Below, one piece after another: positions 32,917 to 42,189 of a stretch of 64,000 bases of DNA. Within the stretch, counting starts at the first letter, position 1. Each line of letters starts with the position of its first letter. The notes below the pieces were generated by a model. The model was not told the DNA's origin. It saw nothing but the letters and a program-made list of their open reading frames with translations, and ran no database searches. The translations under genes were made by a program, and so were the position numbers. The DNA comes from Actinomadura rudentiformis (GTDB lineage: Bacteria; Actinomycetota; Actinomycetes; Streptosporangiales; Streptosporangiaceae): positions 1-64,000 of the forward strand of contig NZ_WBMT01000029.1 in assembly GCF_008923185.1 (NCBI RefSeq), read 5' to 3'.

Positions 32917-35724
32917 ATGCGGCAAACTGGGGCGGTGGTGACAGGAGTGGACATCTCACCTCGTGAAGCCGAGGTGTTGGAGCTGGTCGGGGCCCATCTC
33001 AGCAATGCCGAGATCGCGGCACGGCTGTTCATCTCGGTGCGCACCGTGGAGAGTCACGTCTCCTCGCTTCTGCGCAAGCTTGAGGTACCGGATCGGCGGG
33101 CGCTCGCCCAGCGTGCGCCCGAGCCGCCCGGCGCAGGCCCGGCGCGTCCGGCGCCGGTCCTGCCAGCCCCGCTGACCTCGTTCGTCGGCCGGGTGAACGA
33201 ACGGGCCGAGCTGAGCGAGATGATCAAGGCACACCGTCAGGTGACCGCGGTCGGGCCCGGCGGGGTGGGCAAGACCCGGCTCGCGCTGGCGGTGGCCGCG
33301 GAGGCCGCCGGTGAGTATTCCGACGGGGTGTGGTTCGTCGACCTGGTCCCGGTCACCGATCCGGACATGATCGCCACTGCGGTCGCCGGTGCGCTCGGCC
33401 TCGGTGAGCAGCCCGGCCGCGACATGACCGAGTCCGTGGTCGCCGCGCTGGCCGACCGTCGTGCGCTGCTGGTGCTGGACAACTGCGAGCAAGTGGTGAA
33501 CGGGGTTGCGCTGTTTCTGGAGCGACTGCTGGCGGCCTGCCCCGGGATAAGGGTGCTGGCGACCAGCCGGGCGCGGTTGATGGTGCCGTTCGAACGGGTG
33601 TATCACGTACCGCCGCTGTCGTTGCCCGTCGGCGGTGAGTCGGACGCGGTCGCGCTGTTCATGGAGCGTGCGGCGGCGGTCGGCCGGCCGCTGGAGCCTC
33701 CGCAGCGCGATCAGGTCGCCCAGGTCTGTGAGCGGCTGGACGGGATGGCGCTGGCGATCGAGTTGGCCGCCGCCCGGTATCCCACGCTCGGGCTGGACGG
33801 CATCACCGCCGCCCTGTCCCATCCGCTGCGGATGCTGACCGGCGGCTCTCGTGCCGATGATCGCCATCGCTCGGTACGGGGGGCGTTGGACTGGAGCCAT
33901 GCGCTGCTGGAGCCGGCAGACCGGGCGTTGCTGCGCCAGGTGTCGGTGTTCGTGGCCCCGTTCACCGCCGCCGCGGCGGCGGAGGTCGCCGGGTCCGAGG
34001 AAGGCATTGTCGCCGAGGGACTGGCCCGGCTGGCCGAACAGAGCCTGCTGGTGGTGACCGCGTCCCCGAGCGGGACCAGGTACCGGGCGCTGGAGACCAT
34101 CCGCCAGTACGGGATGGAGCGGCTGGCCGAGACCGGTGAGCTGGTCGACGCCCGATCCCGCCACGTTCGCTGGTGCCTGGCCAAGGCCGACGCCCTGGCG
34201 GTCGTACGGGAGGACTGGCGGGCCCGGTTCGGCGCGGTGGCCGACGATCTGCGCGCCGCCCTGGCGTGGGCGGCCGACCGGCCGGAACAGCGCACGGACG
34301 CGTACCGCCTCGCCCGGTGCCTGGCGGAGCTGACCTTCACCCGTCACCTGATCGGCGAGTCCCAACAACGCTATGAGCAGGCCGCCGCGCTCGCCGACGA
34401 CCCCGCCGTCACCGCGTCAATGCTCCGGCAGGCCGCTGCCGTGGCCGGCTGCCGGATGCGTGGTGATGACATGTACCGCCTCCACAGCGCCGCCGCGGAA
34501 GCCGCCCGCCAGGCCGGGGACACCGCCGGCGCCGCCTGCGACCTGGCGACCATCGCCACCACCGCGTGCAGGTTCTCGAGCAAGTTCGCGCGGAAGCTGC
34601 CGCAGGAGGAGACGGCCGCGCTCATCACCCAAGCGCGGCAACTGGCCGGCGATGACCTGGCAGCACGTGCCGCGGTGGCGTTGGCCGAGGCCGCGCGGGC
34701 GCTCCTTGACGCGGTCGGCGCCGCCCAGGGCCAACCCGGCGACTCCGTTCCGGAGACGATCGCGCGCGCCGAACGTGCCGTCGAGCTGACCCACCGTACG
34801 GGTGATCCACTTGCGGAATCCGCCGCGCTCGATGTGCTGACCGGTGCCCTGAGCTGGGCGGGTGACAGCTTCGCCGCCGCCACCACGGCCCGACGCCGGA
34901 TCACGCTGCTGGCGTCCGCACCCGATACACCGGCCGCCACCCACGAGCTCATCGAGGCGCTCGGTGAGGCCACCGAGGCCAGCCTCGGCACCGGCGACCT
35001 GCCAGGGGCCCGCCGGTGGGGACGACAACTCGCGGATCATCCATTGCTGGCAGAGGTCGGGCACCGCGCCACGAGCTGGCTGCTCGTCGCCGACGCGCTG
35101 TCGGGCAACGTTGATCAGGTGCTCACCGGCAGCATCCGGTTCCTCGACGCGTGGCGGCGCGCCGGCAGCCCTGCCAGGACGGCCCTCGGCCCGGCGGTGG
35201 CCGCCGTGCTGACGATCCACAGCCTCCGCGACGACCACGACGCCCGGCGCGAATGGGGCGCGGTCCTGGATCAGTTCGGCACCCCGCCGGAGCGCACGTA
35301 CGGCTACGGGGCGGTCTTCGACGCGATCCTTCTGCTCCACCATGGGCAGGCACGGGAGGCGCTGGAGCGGATGGCCCCCGAGCCCGGCGAGGTATGGAAA
35401 TGGGTCACCTGGATCTGGCTTCATTGGTACGTGGCGCTTCGCGCGGAGGCCACCGTGCTCGCCGGAAGCCCCGACGCCCGTGACCGCCTGACCGAAGCCC
35501 GGACCATCACGGCCGGAAACCCGGTCGCCAGCGCCATCGTGGAACGGGCCGAAGCGCTCCTCGACAACGACCAGGCGCGGATCCTCGCCACGAAAGACGC
35601 CTTCGACGCGTCCGGCTGCCACTACCAGTCGGCCCGCACGCTGGTCCTAGCCGGGGGCAAGCACGCCGCCGCCGGCCAGACCACACTCGCCAACCTCGGC
35701 CTACCCCCCACACCCGCCCCCTAG
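32917..35724 (+). CDS. Large LuxR-type transcriptional regulator with NB-ARC-like ATPase and TPR tail
   Basis: A 935-residue regulator with the LuxR helix-turn-helix at the N-terminus (about residues 12-60, SPREAEVLELVGAHLSNAEI). A STAND/AAA ATPase follows, with Walker A GPGGVGKTR near residue 112, Walker B ALLVLDNCEQ near 182 and sensor ATSRARL, then a winged-helix/arm region (RALDWSHALLEPADRALL-type) and a helical TPR-like C-terminus. The N-terminal position of the HTH differs from MalT/LAL proteins but is known in actinomycetes. The ATG at 32917 has GGAGGGGGG upstream. It likely responds to a ligand bound by the C-terminal repeats; the targets are unknown. Confidence 0.9.
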   Translation: MRQTGAVVTGVDISPREAEVLELVGAHLSNAEIAARLFISVRTVESHVSSLLRKLEVPDRRALAQRAPEPPGAGPARPAPVLPAPLTSFVGRVNERAELSEMIKAHRQVTAVGPGGVGKTRLALAVAAEAAGEYSDGVWFVDLVPVTDPDMIATAVAGALGLGEQPGRDMTESVVAALADRRALLVLDNCEQVVNGVALFLERLLAACPGIRVLATSRARLMVPFERVYHVPPLSLPVGGESDAVALFMERAAAVGRPLEPPQRDQVAQVCERLDGMALAIELAAARYPTLGLDGITAALSHPLRMLTGGSRADDRHRSVRGALDWSHALLEPADRALLRQVSVFVAPFTAAAAAEVAGSEEGIVAEGLARLAEQSLLVVTASPSGTRYRALETIRQYGMERLAETGELVDARSRHVRWCLAKADALAVVREDWRARFGAVADDLRAALAWAADRPEQRTDAYRLARCLAELTFTRHLIGESQQRYEQAAALADDPAVTASMLRQAAAVAGCRMRGDDMYRLHSAAAEAARQAGDTAGAACDLATIATTACRFSSKFARKLPQEETAALITQARQLAGDDLAARAAVALAEAARALLDAVGAAQGQPGDSVPETIARAERAVELTHRTGDPLAESAALDVLTGALSWAGDSFAAATTARRRITLLASAPDTPAATHELIEALGEATEASLGTGDLPGARRWGRQLADHPLLAEVGHRATSWLLVADALSGNVDQVLTGSIRFLDAWRRAGSPARTALGPAVAAVLTIHSLRDDHDARREWGAVLDQFGTPPERTYGYGAVFDAILLLHHGQAREALERMAPEPGEVWKWVTWIWLHWYVALRAEATVLAGSPDARDRLTEARTITAGNPVASAIVERAEALLDNDQARILATKDAFDASGCHYQSARTLVLAGGKHAAAGQTTLANLGLPPTPAP

Positions 35725-36020
35725 CCGCCCCCCGCAGCCGCACGCCACCGCCCCCCGGAAGCCGCACCCTCGCGGCTGCCGTCCGGCCGAGCCCCGCTGC
35801 CGCGAGGTAGCCGCACTCCGCGGCTGCCCGGTTGCCGCACCCCGCAGCCGCTCGCCAGCCCACCCCGTAGCCACCCCGGTAGCCGCACTCGTGGCTGCCC
35901 GCTAGCTGCTCTCCGCGGCTGCCCGGCAGCCCCACCCCGTAGCCGCCCGGTAGCCGCTCCCCAGGGCCCGCGCTGCGGCGAGCGTGGGGGCCGGGGTGGT
36001 AGCGGAGCTGGTTTCGCCCC
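35725..36020. repeat. AGCCGCACCCCG / GCGGCTGCC low-complexity region
   Basis: About 290 bases of imperfect repeats in which GCAGCCGC and GCGGCTGC alternate, so the transcript could fold into many small hairpins. It separates the 3' ends of the LuxR-type gene and the DUF1801 gene and may replace a defined terminator. Confidence 0.7.
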
Positions 36021-36061
36021 ACTGACCTAATGCAATCCGGCCGTTCAATCGGGTCTGCGCC

Positions 36062-36514
36062 TCAGCTCACCGCCTGCTTCACCAGTGCGGCGATCTGGGT
36101 CTCCACCTCGGCCGTCACGTCGGTCAGGGCGAATGCGGTCGCCCACATCGCGCCGTTGTCCAGCTTCGCCGGGTCGTTGAATCCCAGCGTCGCGTAGCGG
36201 GCCTTGAACTTCGCCGCGCTCTGGAAGAAGCAGACGACCTTGCCGTCCAGCGCGTAGGCGGGCATCCCGTACCAGAGCTTCGGCGCGAGGATCGGGGCGT
36301 TGGCCGTGATGACGGCGTGGACGCGCTCGGCCATGATCCGGTCCGAGTCCCCCATCTCGGCGATCTTGGCGAGCAGGTCCCGCTCCGCCTCCGCCGCCTT
36401 GTCGGCGCGCGAGCCGCGGCGGGCCGCCTTCTTCTGATCCTGGGCGTGCTCCTTCATCGCGGCCCGCTCCTCGGCCGTGAATCCCTCGTACGTGCTGGTG
36501 GCGGTGCTGGCCAT
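36062..36514 (-). CDS. DUF1801 / YdhG-like (iron-chaperone-like) protein
   Basis: A 150-residue protein. The lysine- and arginine-rich N-terminal helix (EERAAMKEHAQDQKKAARR) resembles the extra segment of actinomycete members. The DUF1801 core has APKLWYGMPAYALDGKVVCFFQSAAKF in segments and ends ALVKQAV. Proteins of this fold include Fra/frataxin-like iron chaperone candidates, but the function is not proven. The ATG at 36514 has AGGAG upstream. Confidence 0.85.
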   Translation of the reverse strand: MASTATSTYEGFTAEERAAMKEHAQDQKKAARRGSRADKAAEAERDLLAKIAEMGDSDRIMAERVHAVITANAPILAPKLWYGMPAYALDGKVVCFFQSAAKFKARYATLGFNDPAKLDNGAMWATAFALTDVTAEVETQIAALVKQAVS

Positions 36515-36710
36515 GGTCACTCCTTTGGTCCTGGGTCGCGATCGCCGCGGTGTGTCCGCCGGGCTGATCGCCGTGGTCACAACCTCTCGCAGGAGGAGTG
36601 CGGGCCGCCTCCGTGCTGACCACGGAAACCAGCACGGATCGTGAGTCGGGGTCCCTAGTGGGTGGTGGCAGTTCGAACCCTGGTCACCTCCCTGGAATGG
36701 GGGTGTTTTG

Positions 36711-37595
36711 TCATGGCGATTCGGCGGGTGGGGTGGTGGGTTCCGAACGAGCGTGGCGCTCTTGCTCGGGTGCCGTCCAGTTGGCCAGGAGCTGGAGGGC
36801 CTGGGCGGTCGGGGAGCCCGGTTCGACGTTGTAGACGCACAGCGTCTGATCCGTGTCGCCGGGAGGTTGCAGCGACTCGTACGAGAAATGCAGATCGCCG
36901 ACGAGGGGATGGTGGTAGTGCTTGGCGCCATGGGTGCGGCGCAGCACACGATGGTCGTTCCACCAGGTCGTGAATTCGGGTGAGCGCAAGGTGAGCTCGC
37001 CGACGAGGTCGGCGAGTCGGCGATCGTTGGGGTAGCGGCCGGCATCAAGACGAAGGATGGCAACGGTCTCGGCGGCGATGCGTTCCCAGTCGCCGACCCG
37101 TTCGCGCGCCTCGGGATCAAGGAGGTAGTAGCGGGCCAGGTTCCGGTGGGTCGCGGGGAGCGCCTCGAAGTCGGTCAGCACTTCGCGGGCGAGGCGGTTG
37201 GAGGCCAGGACGTCCGTGCGGCGGCCGAGGATGAACGCGGGCACGTGGTCGAGGGTCTGCAACATCAGGTGCAGACCCGGCCGGACCCGTTGGGGGCTGA
37301 TCGGGGCACGCCGAACGGGACGTGCGAGCAGGTCGGTGAGGTGCTCGCGTTCGCCGAGGTCGAGTTGAAGGGCGCGTACGAGACCCTCGGTGACTTCTGG
37401 AGAGGGATTGTCGGCGCGGCCCTGTTCCAGGCGGGTGTAGTACTCGGTGCTGACTCCGGCCAGCCTGGCGACCTCGTCGCGGCGCAGGCCGGGCACGCGA
37501 CGGGGCCGGCCGCCGGCGGGCAGCCCCGCCTGGTCCGGGGTGATCCGGGCTCGGCGGGTGCGCAGGAAATCGGCGAGTTCGCGACTGCGGTCCAT
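36711..37595 (-). CDS. XRE family regulator with MmyB-like ligand domain
   Basis: A 294-residue regulator with an N-terminal HTH (RRARITPDQAGLPAGGRPRRVPGLRRDEVA in segments, EYYTRLEQGRADNPSPEV) and a C-terminal PAS-like MmyB domain (ILGRRTDVLASNRLARE to YNVEPGSPTAQALQLLANW). MmyB-type regulators bind fatty acids or similar ligands and usually control the adjacent oxidoreductase. Here an SDR gene is divergent, 182 bases away. The ATG at 37595 is used. Confidence 0.92.
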   Translation of the reverse strand: MDRSRELADFLRTRRARITPDQAGLPAGGRPRRVPGLRRDEVARLAGVSTEYYTRLEQGRADNPSPEVTEGLVRALQLDLGEREHLTDLLARPVRRAPISPQRVRPGLHLMLQTLDHVPAFILGRRTDVLASNRLAREVLTDFEALPATHRNLARYYLLDPEARERVGDWERIAAETVAILRLDAGRYPNDRRLADLVGELTLRSPEFTTWWNDHRVLRRTHGAKHYHHPLVGDLHFSYESLQPPGDTDQTLCVYNVEPGSPTAQALQLLANWTAPEQERHARSEPTTPPAESP

Positions 37596-37649
37596 GCGTT
37601 CCAGTGTGCCCAGCCGCGCGTGCCGAGCTGATTGCCGGGGTGGTACTGC

Positions 37650-37690
37650 CAATACCTGCCTTCCGGATACCTGCCCGGTCAGGGCACTTT
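37650..37690. promoter_or_regulatory. Direct repeats ATACCTGCC between XRE and SDR genes
   Basis: Two copies of ATACCTGCC lie about 16 bases apart, between the divergent XRE regulator and SDR genes. They may be the regulator's binding sites; the spacing is about 1.5 helical turns. Confidence 0.35.
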
Positions 37691-37777
37691 CCGGCACCCC
37701 ACGAGGGGTGCTCCGGCTGGTTCTGTGGTGAAGGCAACGCGGCGACCCGCCGCGGTAACGTCCGAAAGGTACGCACT

Positions 37778-38551
37778 ATGACCACGCAGAACTCTGCCCG
37801 TCCCCTCGCGGGTCGTGTGGCGGTCGTCACCGGCGCCTCCAGCGGAATCGGCGAGGCCACGGCCGAGCACCTGGCCGAGCTGGGTGCGAGTGTCGCCGTC
37901 CTGGCGCGGCGCGCGGAACGGCTGGACGATCTGGTTGCCCGAATCGAGAAGAACGGCGGCCAGGCCTTGGCGCTGGCGGTCGATGTGACCGATGTGGCCG
38001 CGGTACGGGCGGCCGCCGGACGTGTGGCGGACGAGCTGGGCGGCGCCGACCTGCTCTTCAACAACGCGGGCGTCATGCTGCCTGCCCCGATCGAGGAGCT
38101 GGCGACCGACCAGTGGCAGCGTCAGATCGACCTCAACGTCACCGGTTTGATGAACGTCATCGGAGCCCTTACACCCCAGCTGGTGGCCGCCGGTGAGCGC
38201 GGGGTCGCCGACCTGATCAACACTTCGTCGATCGCGGCGCAGAACATCTTCCCGACCTTCGCCGTCTACTCCGCCACCAAGGCCTACGTCACCCACCTGT
38301 CCCGCCACCTGCGGACCGAGCTCGGTCCGAAGAACGTGCGTGTCTCGGCGATCGAGCCGGGCATCGTCGGCACCGAGCTGCAGAGCCACGTCACCGACGA
38401 GGGCGCACAGGCATGGCTTGAGGGCTCCCGGGACACGATGGAATGGCTCACCTCTGAGGACGTCGCACAGACCATCGGGTTCATCGCGTCCCTCCCGCCG
38501 CGGGTGAACCTCCAGCAGGTCACCATCATGCCCACCGGCCAGCCCAGCTGA
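37778..38551 (+). CDS. Short-chain dehydrogenase/reductase
   Basis: A 257-residue classical SDR: cofactor motif TGASSGIG (residues 21-28), NNAG motif (LLFNNAGVM), catalytic Ser-Tyr-Lys in NTSSIAA and YSATK, and PGIVGTEL after the active site. The Arg residues after the first strand (LARRAERL) favour NADP(H). The ATG at 37778 has GAAAGG upstream. It is divergent from an MmyB-type XRE regulator, the common pattern for inducible SDRs in actinomycetes. A strong terminator follows at 38561. Confidence 0.93.
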   Translation: MTTQNSARPLAGRVAVVTGASSGIGEATAEHLAELGASVAVLARRAERLDDLVARIEKNGGQALALAVDVTDVAAVRAAAGRVADELGGADLLFNNAGVMLPAPIEELATDQWQRQIDLNVTGLMNVIGALTPQLVAAGERGVADLINTSSIAAQNIFPTFAVYSATKAYVTHLSRHLRTELGPKNVRVSAIEPGIVGTELQSHVTDEGAQAWLEGSRDTMEWLTSEDVAQTIGFIASLPPRVNLQQVTIMPTGQPS

Positions 38552-38560
38552 GCCCATGGC

Positions 38561-38595
38561 GTTGGAGGTCCCCCGAGGCTCGGGGGACCTCCAAC
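38561..38595. terminator. Perfect 15-bp stem-loop between converging genes
   Basis: The arms 38561-38575 and 38581-38595 are exact inverted repeats with a 5-base loop, nine bases after the SDR stop and nine bases before the stop of the converging M14 peptidase gene. It can terminate both. Confidence 0.85.
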
Positions 38596-38603
38596 GGACA
38601 TCG

Positions 38604-39905
38604 CTAACTTGCGGCGGCGAGGAGGACGGCGCCCAGTTGCACCGCGACCAGCTTGCGGATCTCGGTCGCCGAGCTCGGGGAGTCGGTTTCGGCTTCCTGC
38701 ACCCAGCGGTCGAAGCGTTCGGCGAGCAGGCGACGCTGGGTACGGATGGCCGGAGTGGGATTGCCCGCCGCGATCTCGGCATCGAGCATGCGCAGGAACG
38801 TTCCGAGCAAACGGAGGCGGAACAGGTGCACTGACTGGCGATGATCGAACCGTTCGGCGACCGTGGCGGGGCGGTCGGGGCCGGGAAGCGATTCGTCGGC
38901 CTGCTCGGTGAGCGTACGGAAGGTCCGCAGCGTGGCCTCGGTCGAGCGGCGGAACGGCGATCGTACGGTCAGGTCTTCCGCGACCGAGCTCAACGCGGTC
39001 TCGAGTGTGTCGATCAGCTCTCGCCGCGCCGCTGTCGCGGCGGCGACGATCTCCTGGTGGCCGGTGCCGGTCTCGGTCCGGTCGGACACCCGTTCGTCGG
39101 CCCACATGGGCACCTCGGTCACCAGGTGCAGGGCGCCGAACCGGGCGGCGTAGTCGGCGCTGCTGGCGCCCGCCCCGAACGCCGCGCCCACCCGTGCCCC
39201 GCTGGGGGTGGCGTGAACGGCGGGGGCGATCGGCTGGGAGCCAGGGAGTTCCGGCTCGCCGTGATGGAGGGGCAGGCCCTCAAGGCCAGGGAGCTCAGCC
39301 AGCCGATGCGCGAGCGTCGCGTCGTCGCGGTTGAGGTAGAAGAACGCGCCCTGGTGCTCCCCGTTGTGCAGCGAGCAGACGAACGACGGCTCCACCTCGT
39401 CCATCAACCGCATCAGCGCCGCCGTCTCCGGCAGCGTCCGGTCGAAGCGGTAGTCACCAGCCGAGAGCGGGAAGGTCCACTCGACCTGGTCGGCCAGATC
39501 CGGGCGGTAGAAGTGCTCGGCATAGGCACGGCGATCCCCGGGCCTGCCGTACCAGCCCTCGTTGAGGCGGGCGCCGTCCGGGTCGGCGCACGCGAGGAAG
39601 TGCCAGCGATACCCCAGCCTCGCGCGCAGCGCAGCGTCCTGGCACAGCAGGGTGATCAGCGCGGTGACGGTACGGAAGCCGACCGGTTCGTTGGGATGCG
39701 GGCCGCCGATGACCACGGCGTCCGCGGGGCCGTCACCGACGGTCAGCACGCGCAGAGGCTCGCCCAGCCGCGAGGTCCCGATGTGCCGGATTCTAACCAG
39801 GTCGGGGTGGGCGGCAGCCGCCGCGTCAAGCTCTGCGTGCAGGGCGTCCACGGACGGGAAGGCCGTGTAGCCGGGCACCCGGCTCATGTACTCCGCTACT
39901 TTCAT
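38604..39905 (-). CDS. M14 family zinc carboxypeptidase-like protein
   Basis: A 433-residue protein without a signal peptide. The zinc site fits M14: His and Glu in GGPHPNEPVG (about residue 70) and His in SLHNGEHQG (about residue 182). The Arg/Asn substrate-binding pair region and ACADPDGARLNEGWYG are also present. The C-terminal 150 residues are helical and not typical of secreted carboxypeptidases. It is likely a cytosolic peptidase or amidase acting on small peptides or conjugates. It is divergent from a TetR gene with an AT-rich gap of 26 bases, so it is probably regulated by it. Confidence 0.85.
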   Translation of the reverse strand: MKVAEYMSRVPGYTAFPSVDALHAELDAAAAAHPDLVRIRHIGTSRLGEPLRVLTVGDGPADAVVIGGPHPNEPVGFRTVTALITLLCQDAALRARLGYRWHFLACADPDGARLNEGWYGRPGDRRAYAEHFYRPDLADQVEWTFPLSAGDYRFDRTLPETAALMRLMDEVEPSFVCSLHNGEHQGAFFYLNRDDATLAHRLAELPGLEGLPLHHGEPELPGSQPIAPAVHATPSGARVGAAFGAGASSADYAARFGALHLVTEVPMWADERVSDRTETGTGHQEIVAAATAARRELIDTLETALSSVAEDLTVRSPFRRSTEATLRTFRTLTEQADESLPGPDRPATVAERFDHRQSVHLFRLRLLGTFLRMLDAEIAAGNPTPAIRTQRRLLAERFDRWVQEAETDSPSSATEIRKLVAVQLGAVLLAAAS

Positions 39906-39931
39906 AACGGGATTACTGTAATAATGAGATT
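39906..39931. promoter_or_regulatory. Compact divergent promoter/operator between M14 and TetR genes
   Basis: The 26-base gap is unusually AT-rich for this genome and contains the palindrome TTACTGTAA (about 39912-39920), followed by AATGAGATT. Both genes start within a few bases of it, so both mRNAs may be nearly leaderless and one TetR dimer could block both promoters. Confidence 0.4.
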
Positions 39932-40546
39932 ATGAGAATGACAAGGGCGGAGGCCAAGGAACGCAACCGCCGCGCCTTGCTGGAGGCCGCACGGCGGATC
40001 GTCACCCGCGACGGCCATCGCGCCCGGCTGGAGGAGATCGCCGAGCAGGCCGGCCTGACCACCGGTGCCGTCTACTCGTTGTTCGGCAGCAAGAACGGCT
40101 TGCTGATCGCGCTGGTCACCGACTACCTCGGCCCGCACTACGAAGGGATTGAGCAGGCCGTCCCCGCCGGACTCGATCTGCTTGAGGCCATCGACGCCTT
40201 CTCCCGCTACTACCAGCGCACCTGCGAGGATCCCGACGCGCTGCGGCACCTGTCGTTCGAGATCAGCCTGCAGGACACGGCCCTGCGCGACCCCGACCTG
40301 CAGGCCAAGCTCGCCGCGTCCATCCGTGCACACCAACAGCGTTTGGCCGAGCTGTTCACCGGCAGATCCCATGGGAACGCGATCGTGACGGCGCGGCAGG
40401 CGGAGCGCGTGGCGACCGCGCTGCGGGCACTCATGGTCGGCCTCAGCCAGGGGGTCATTCTCGGCTTGGCCGAGCAGGCCTCCGAAGAGTACTTCGCCGA
40501 AACCGCCCGCGCCCTCGCCACCCCCCAGGTGCTCGGACCGCCCTGA
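39932..40546 (+). CDS. TetR family regulator
   Basis: A 204-residue regulator with a DNA-binding domain starting AEAKERNRRALLEAARRIV and ending LTTGAVYSLFGSKNGLL. The ligand domain is helical (LRHLSFEISLQDTALRDPDL) and resembles TetR_C_6/AcrR types. It is divergent from the M14 peptidase. A terminator at 40587-40620 follows. Confidence 0.9.
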   Translation: MRMTRAEAKERNRRALLEAARRIVTRDGHRARLEEIAEQAGLTTGAVYSLFGSKNGLLIALVTDYLGPHYEGIEQAVPAGLDLLEAIDAFSRYYQRTCEDPDALRHLSFEISLQDTALRDPDLQAKLAASIRAHQQRLAELFTGRSHGNAIVTARQAERVATALRALMVGLSQGVILGLAEQASEEYFAETARALATPQVLGPP

Positions 40547-40586
40547 TCTCCGAAGTTCACTGAAGGAAGCTAAGGAAGCTGAAGGA

Positions 40587-40620
40587 AGACGGGCGCCGGA
40601 ACGATCTCCGGCGCCCGTCT
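40587..40620 (+). terminator. Terminator after the TetR gene
   Basis: 14-base perfect arms (40587-40600, 40607-40620) with a 6-base loop, 40 bases after the stop. The right arm ends GCGCCCGTCT, which is also the start of the tandem repeat that follows. Confidence 0.8.
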
Positions 40621-40895
40621 ATGTCAACGGGCCGTCTGTGGTCAGCGCCCGTCTGTGGTGAGCGCCCGTCTGTGGTGAGCGGCCGTCTGTGGTGAGCGGC
40701 CGTCTGTGGTGAGCGGCCGTCTGTGGTGAGCGGCCGTCTGTGGTGAGCGGCCGTCTGTGGGTCAGCGCCCGTCTGTGGTGAGCGGTCCTCTGTGGTGACC
40801 GGGCGTCCGTGGGTCAGCGCCCGTCTGTGGTCAGCGGTCCTCTGTGGTGAGCGGTCCTCTGTTGTCTGCGGCCGTCCGCGGTCTGCGGGCGTCTG
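40621..40895. repeat. 17-bp intergenic tandem repeat (GTCTGTGGTGAGCGGCC)
   Basis: About 16 tandem units of 16-18 bases. The central five or six are identical, and the outer ones diverge (GTCCTCTGTGG, GTCCGTGG). The array runs from the terminator to the stop of the next minus-strand gene. The first unit continues from the terminator's right arm, so the array may have grown from it. Units are directly adjacent with no unique spacers, so this is not a CRISPR array. Confidence 0.9.
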
Positions 40896-40898
40896 TGG

Positions 40899-42062
40899 TC
40901 AGTGGCTGTAGCGGAAGACGATGCTTCCCTGGGGAGGACGCCAGTTGAAGCCGGCTGCCAACGCCGAGTCGGTCTTGGGAACGGCGACGAGGTCCGTCCA
41001 CTGGAATCCTGTCGCGACAGGCGTGAGGTTGCGCCGGGCCAGCTTCGCGCCCGTGTGGCGCAAGGCGTCAATGGACAGGGTCGTGTAGGCGTAGGGGTCC
41101 TGCCCATCTGGTGTAGCGGTGATGGACTGCTGGTAGGACGCGGCCCAGATACCGCCCTTGCCGTCGCCGGACAGTGTGGTGACGACGTCCTTGGACAGCC
41201 GGTTCTGGTGCCATTTGCCCTTGGTGCGCCGGAGCAGGGCCGTGCCCGGCTGGGACCAGTCGCCCTGCTGGAAGCCGACGGCGATCCACACATTCCCGGC
41301 GACGACCTGCACGGCGTCGATCCGCGGCCGCACCGGGCCGTACGCGGGGTTGGGCGCGACGGGCACGGTGGTCTTGGGCAACGCCACGGTGCGCCAGGCC
41401 TTGCCGTTGAAGTGCAGCACCGAGGAACGTCCCAGGCCCCAGATGTCGTTCGGCGTCCGGACGCTGACCTCACGCAACCCGCCGGGCGCCGGGAGAGTCT
41501 TCCACCGGCCGTTGCGGAAGTGCTTGAAGAAGGCCTTTCCCGTGCGGTTGTCACGTCCGACGATCCAGGCATGCCCGGCACCGAGCACGTCAAGGTCGGT
41601 GACCGTCGTCCGGCCGGAGCCCATGAGTTGCCAGCGCTTGCCGTTCCAACGCGACACCACTGACCGAGTGCTGGAACCGACATCACCCGGCCCCTTCGCC
41701 ACGGCGGTGCCCGCGGTCCACACATTGGACGGCCCGGAGGCTTCGATCAGGGAGAGCTCACGCAGTGGGAATTCCTTGGGCCCGGCCGGGCTCTTTACGA
41801 CGGCCCACCGGCTGCCGTTCCAGTGCCTGATCTGGGGGGCGGTGAAGTAGGACCCGGTCCTGGGGTCGAACTCCTTGGTCCTGCGCGCCCCCGCCGACCA
41901 GGCGTTCTTCGGACTGACGCTCGCCAGGTCATTCACGGAGACCCCGGCATCGCCTCGGAAACCGACGCGCCACTTGGCCGGGGCGGCGGCAGCGGTGGGA
42001 ACCGCCACGAGGCCGGAGCCCGCCGCTACAGCGGCTACAACAAGTATGCGATTGATCATCAC
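40899..42062 (-). CDS. Secreted beta-propeller-like protein
   Basis: A 387-residue exported protein with a signal peptide (residues 1 to about 27, VPTAAAA). It is built of repeated blades with the pattern (S)-x-N/D-x-W-x-(A/V)-G plus W-N-G-x-x-W: NAWSAGARR, NVWTAGTAV, HAWIVGRDN, DIWGLGRSS, NVWIAVGFQ, GIWAASYQQ with RHWNGSRW, SRWNGKRW, KHFRNGRW. It resembles actinomycete WD40/YCF48-like extracellular propellers of unknown function. A 17-bp repeat array abuts its 3' end. Confidence 0.85.
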   Translation of the reverse strand: MMINRILVVAAVAAGSGLVAVPTAAAAPAKWRVGFRGDAGVSVNDLASVSPKNAWSAGARRTKEFDPRTGSYFTAPQIRHWNGSRWAVVKSPAGPKEFPLRELSLIEASGPSNVWTAGTAVAKGPGDVGSSTRSVVSRWNGKRWQLMGSGRTTVTDLDVLGAGHAWIVGRDNRTGKAFFKHFRNGRWKTLPAPGGLREVSVRTPNDIWGLGRSSVLHFNGKAWRTVALPKTTVPVAPNPAYGPVRPRIDAVQVVAGNVWIAVGFQQGDWSQPGTALLRRTKGKWHQNRLSKDVVTTLSGDGKGGIWAASYQQSITATPDGQDPYAYTTLSIDALRHTGAKLARRNLTPVATGFQWTDLVAVPKTDSALAAGFNWRPPQGSIVFRYSH

Positions 42063-42189
42063 ATGAACGAGACGGACGCCATCTAACCGCGGTTGGCCGT
42101 TCGAAGATGAACATCTCGTGGCGCGGAGGCGACGCTCGTTTCGGACGGCGTCCTGCGGCCAGCCGTCTTCATGCCCTCATGGGGGGTAG

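Noticed and set aside
36655..36695. tRNA-like T-arm (GTTCGAACCC) near the XRE gene
   Set aside because: The flanking bases do not form the five-pair T-stem, and no D-arm or anticodon arm could be found upstream.
40621..40895. CRISPR array
   Set aside because: The 17-bp units are directly adjacent with no unique spacers, and no cas genes are near.
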